50,515 nucleotides of DNA from Smittium mucronatum (taxonomy: Eukaryota; Kickxellomycota; Harpellomycetes; Harpellales; Legeriomycetaceae), in assembly GCA_001953115.1 (NCBI GenBank), contig LSSL01000688.1, positions 1-50,515 of the forward strand, written 5' to 3'. This document shows, one piece after another, positions 50,218 through 50,515 of this stretch (position 1 is its first letter; each line of letters opens with the position of its first letter). A program made the translations under genes and the position numbers. The notes below the pieces were generated by a model. The model was given only the letters and a program-made list of their open reading frames with translations. It did no database searches and was not told the DNA's origin.

Positions 50218-50515
50218 GAAAAACTTTCACTTTTTTTAATTTTTTAATTATGTTTTTATAACTTTTTGTTGTATTTAAAATAAATTTCCCGTAATATATA
50301 TATATATATTTGATAGAACATGATTTCAAGAATTTTTTTAAAAAAGTTTGTAAAATTAAATTACATAAAAATTATCAAGATATTTAATATTTACAATTGG
50401 ATCGATATCAATTATTGAATAATTTTTTATAAAATAATTTTATATTAGATAGTTTGAAAATTGTAAGTGGGAATCGATTATAAAGGGAAAATATACAGAG
50501 AAACCAAAGTTTTAA
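50218..50515. other. AT-rich window end, nothing seen
   Basis: A TA run at 50294-50310 and AT-rich sequence; no feature. Confidence 0.6.

Noticed and set aside
1..50515. CRISPR array, rRNA genes, telomere repeats or mitochondrial DNA
   Set aside because: No spaced direct repeats, no rRNA motifs and no TTAGGG arrays. The genes are nuclear-type with spliceosomal introns.

Overview
The window looks like nuclear DNA of an early-diverging fungus with a very AT-rich genome. Five genes can be read with confidence: the small subunit of arginine-type carbamoyl-phosphate synthase, a long-form tRNase Z, a WRAP73/WDR8 WD-repeat protein, the peroxisomal import factor Pex13, and a Hom3-type aspartokinase. 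All five are typical of fungi. Introns are short (about 68-146 nt, GT...AG). Coding DNA has visibly normal base composition, while the space between genes is mostly A and T. This style fits trichomycete-type fungi (Harpellales such as Smittium) or other Zoopagomycota. That placement is an inference from style, not from a phylogenetic marker.

Layout. 1-19.4 kb has no intact gene. About 1.5-5.6 kb carries protein-like but broken reading frames, including a degenerate repeat, and looks like decayed coding DNA or an unrecognised intron-rich gene. 5.6-16.9 kb is almost featureless AT-rich sequence. Small islands of higher GC lie at 16.9-17.2 and 19.05-19.35 kb. 19.5-28.5 kb is a compact gene block: CPA1 (+), tRNase Z (-), WRAP73 (+) and PEX13 (-), arranged convergent, divergent, convergent. 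28.5-29.9 kb has mixed composition and ends in a TTTA microsatellite and a 692-base assembly gap. 30.6-47.9 kb is a second gene desert, containing one clear structured element: a ~629 bp inverted-repeat element (MITE-like) at 38.66-39.29 kb. Aspartokinase (+) lies at 47.96-49.65 kb. A 180-base GC-rich island just downstream folds into three successive hairpins and ends in T6.

Function. CPA1 (arginine/carbamoyl phosphate) and aspartokinase (threonine, methionine, homoserine) are biosynthetic entry enzymes. tRNase Z matures tRNA 3' ends. Pex13 docks peroxisomal import receptors. WRAP73 anchors microtubule minus ends at the spindle pole body or centrosome. They are unrelated housekeeping genes and nothing suggests a functional cluster.

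Most interesting points: (1) tRNase Z has a 57-residue, strongly basic, mitochondrial-presequence-like extension with no in-frame ATG, so it is a candidate for non-AUG or upstream-exon initiation; (2) the inverted-repeat element with ~150 bp arms and a 9-bp flanking direct repeat; (3) the hairpin-rich island after aspartokinase; (4) a 25-codon upstream ORF ahead of CPA1, the gene that carries the arginine attenuator peptide in other fungi but here without its consensus; (5) a degenerate ~35-residue repeat in broken frames at 4.7-5.6 kb.
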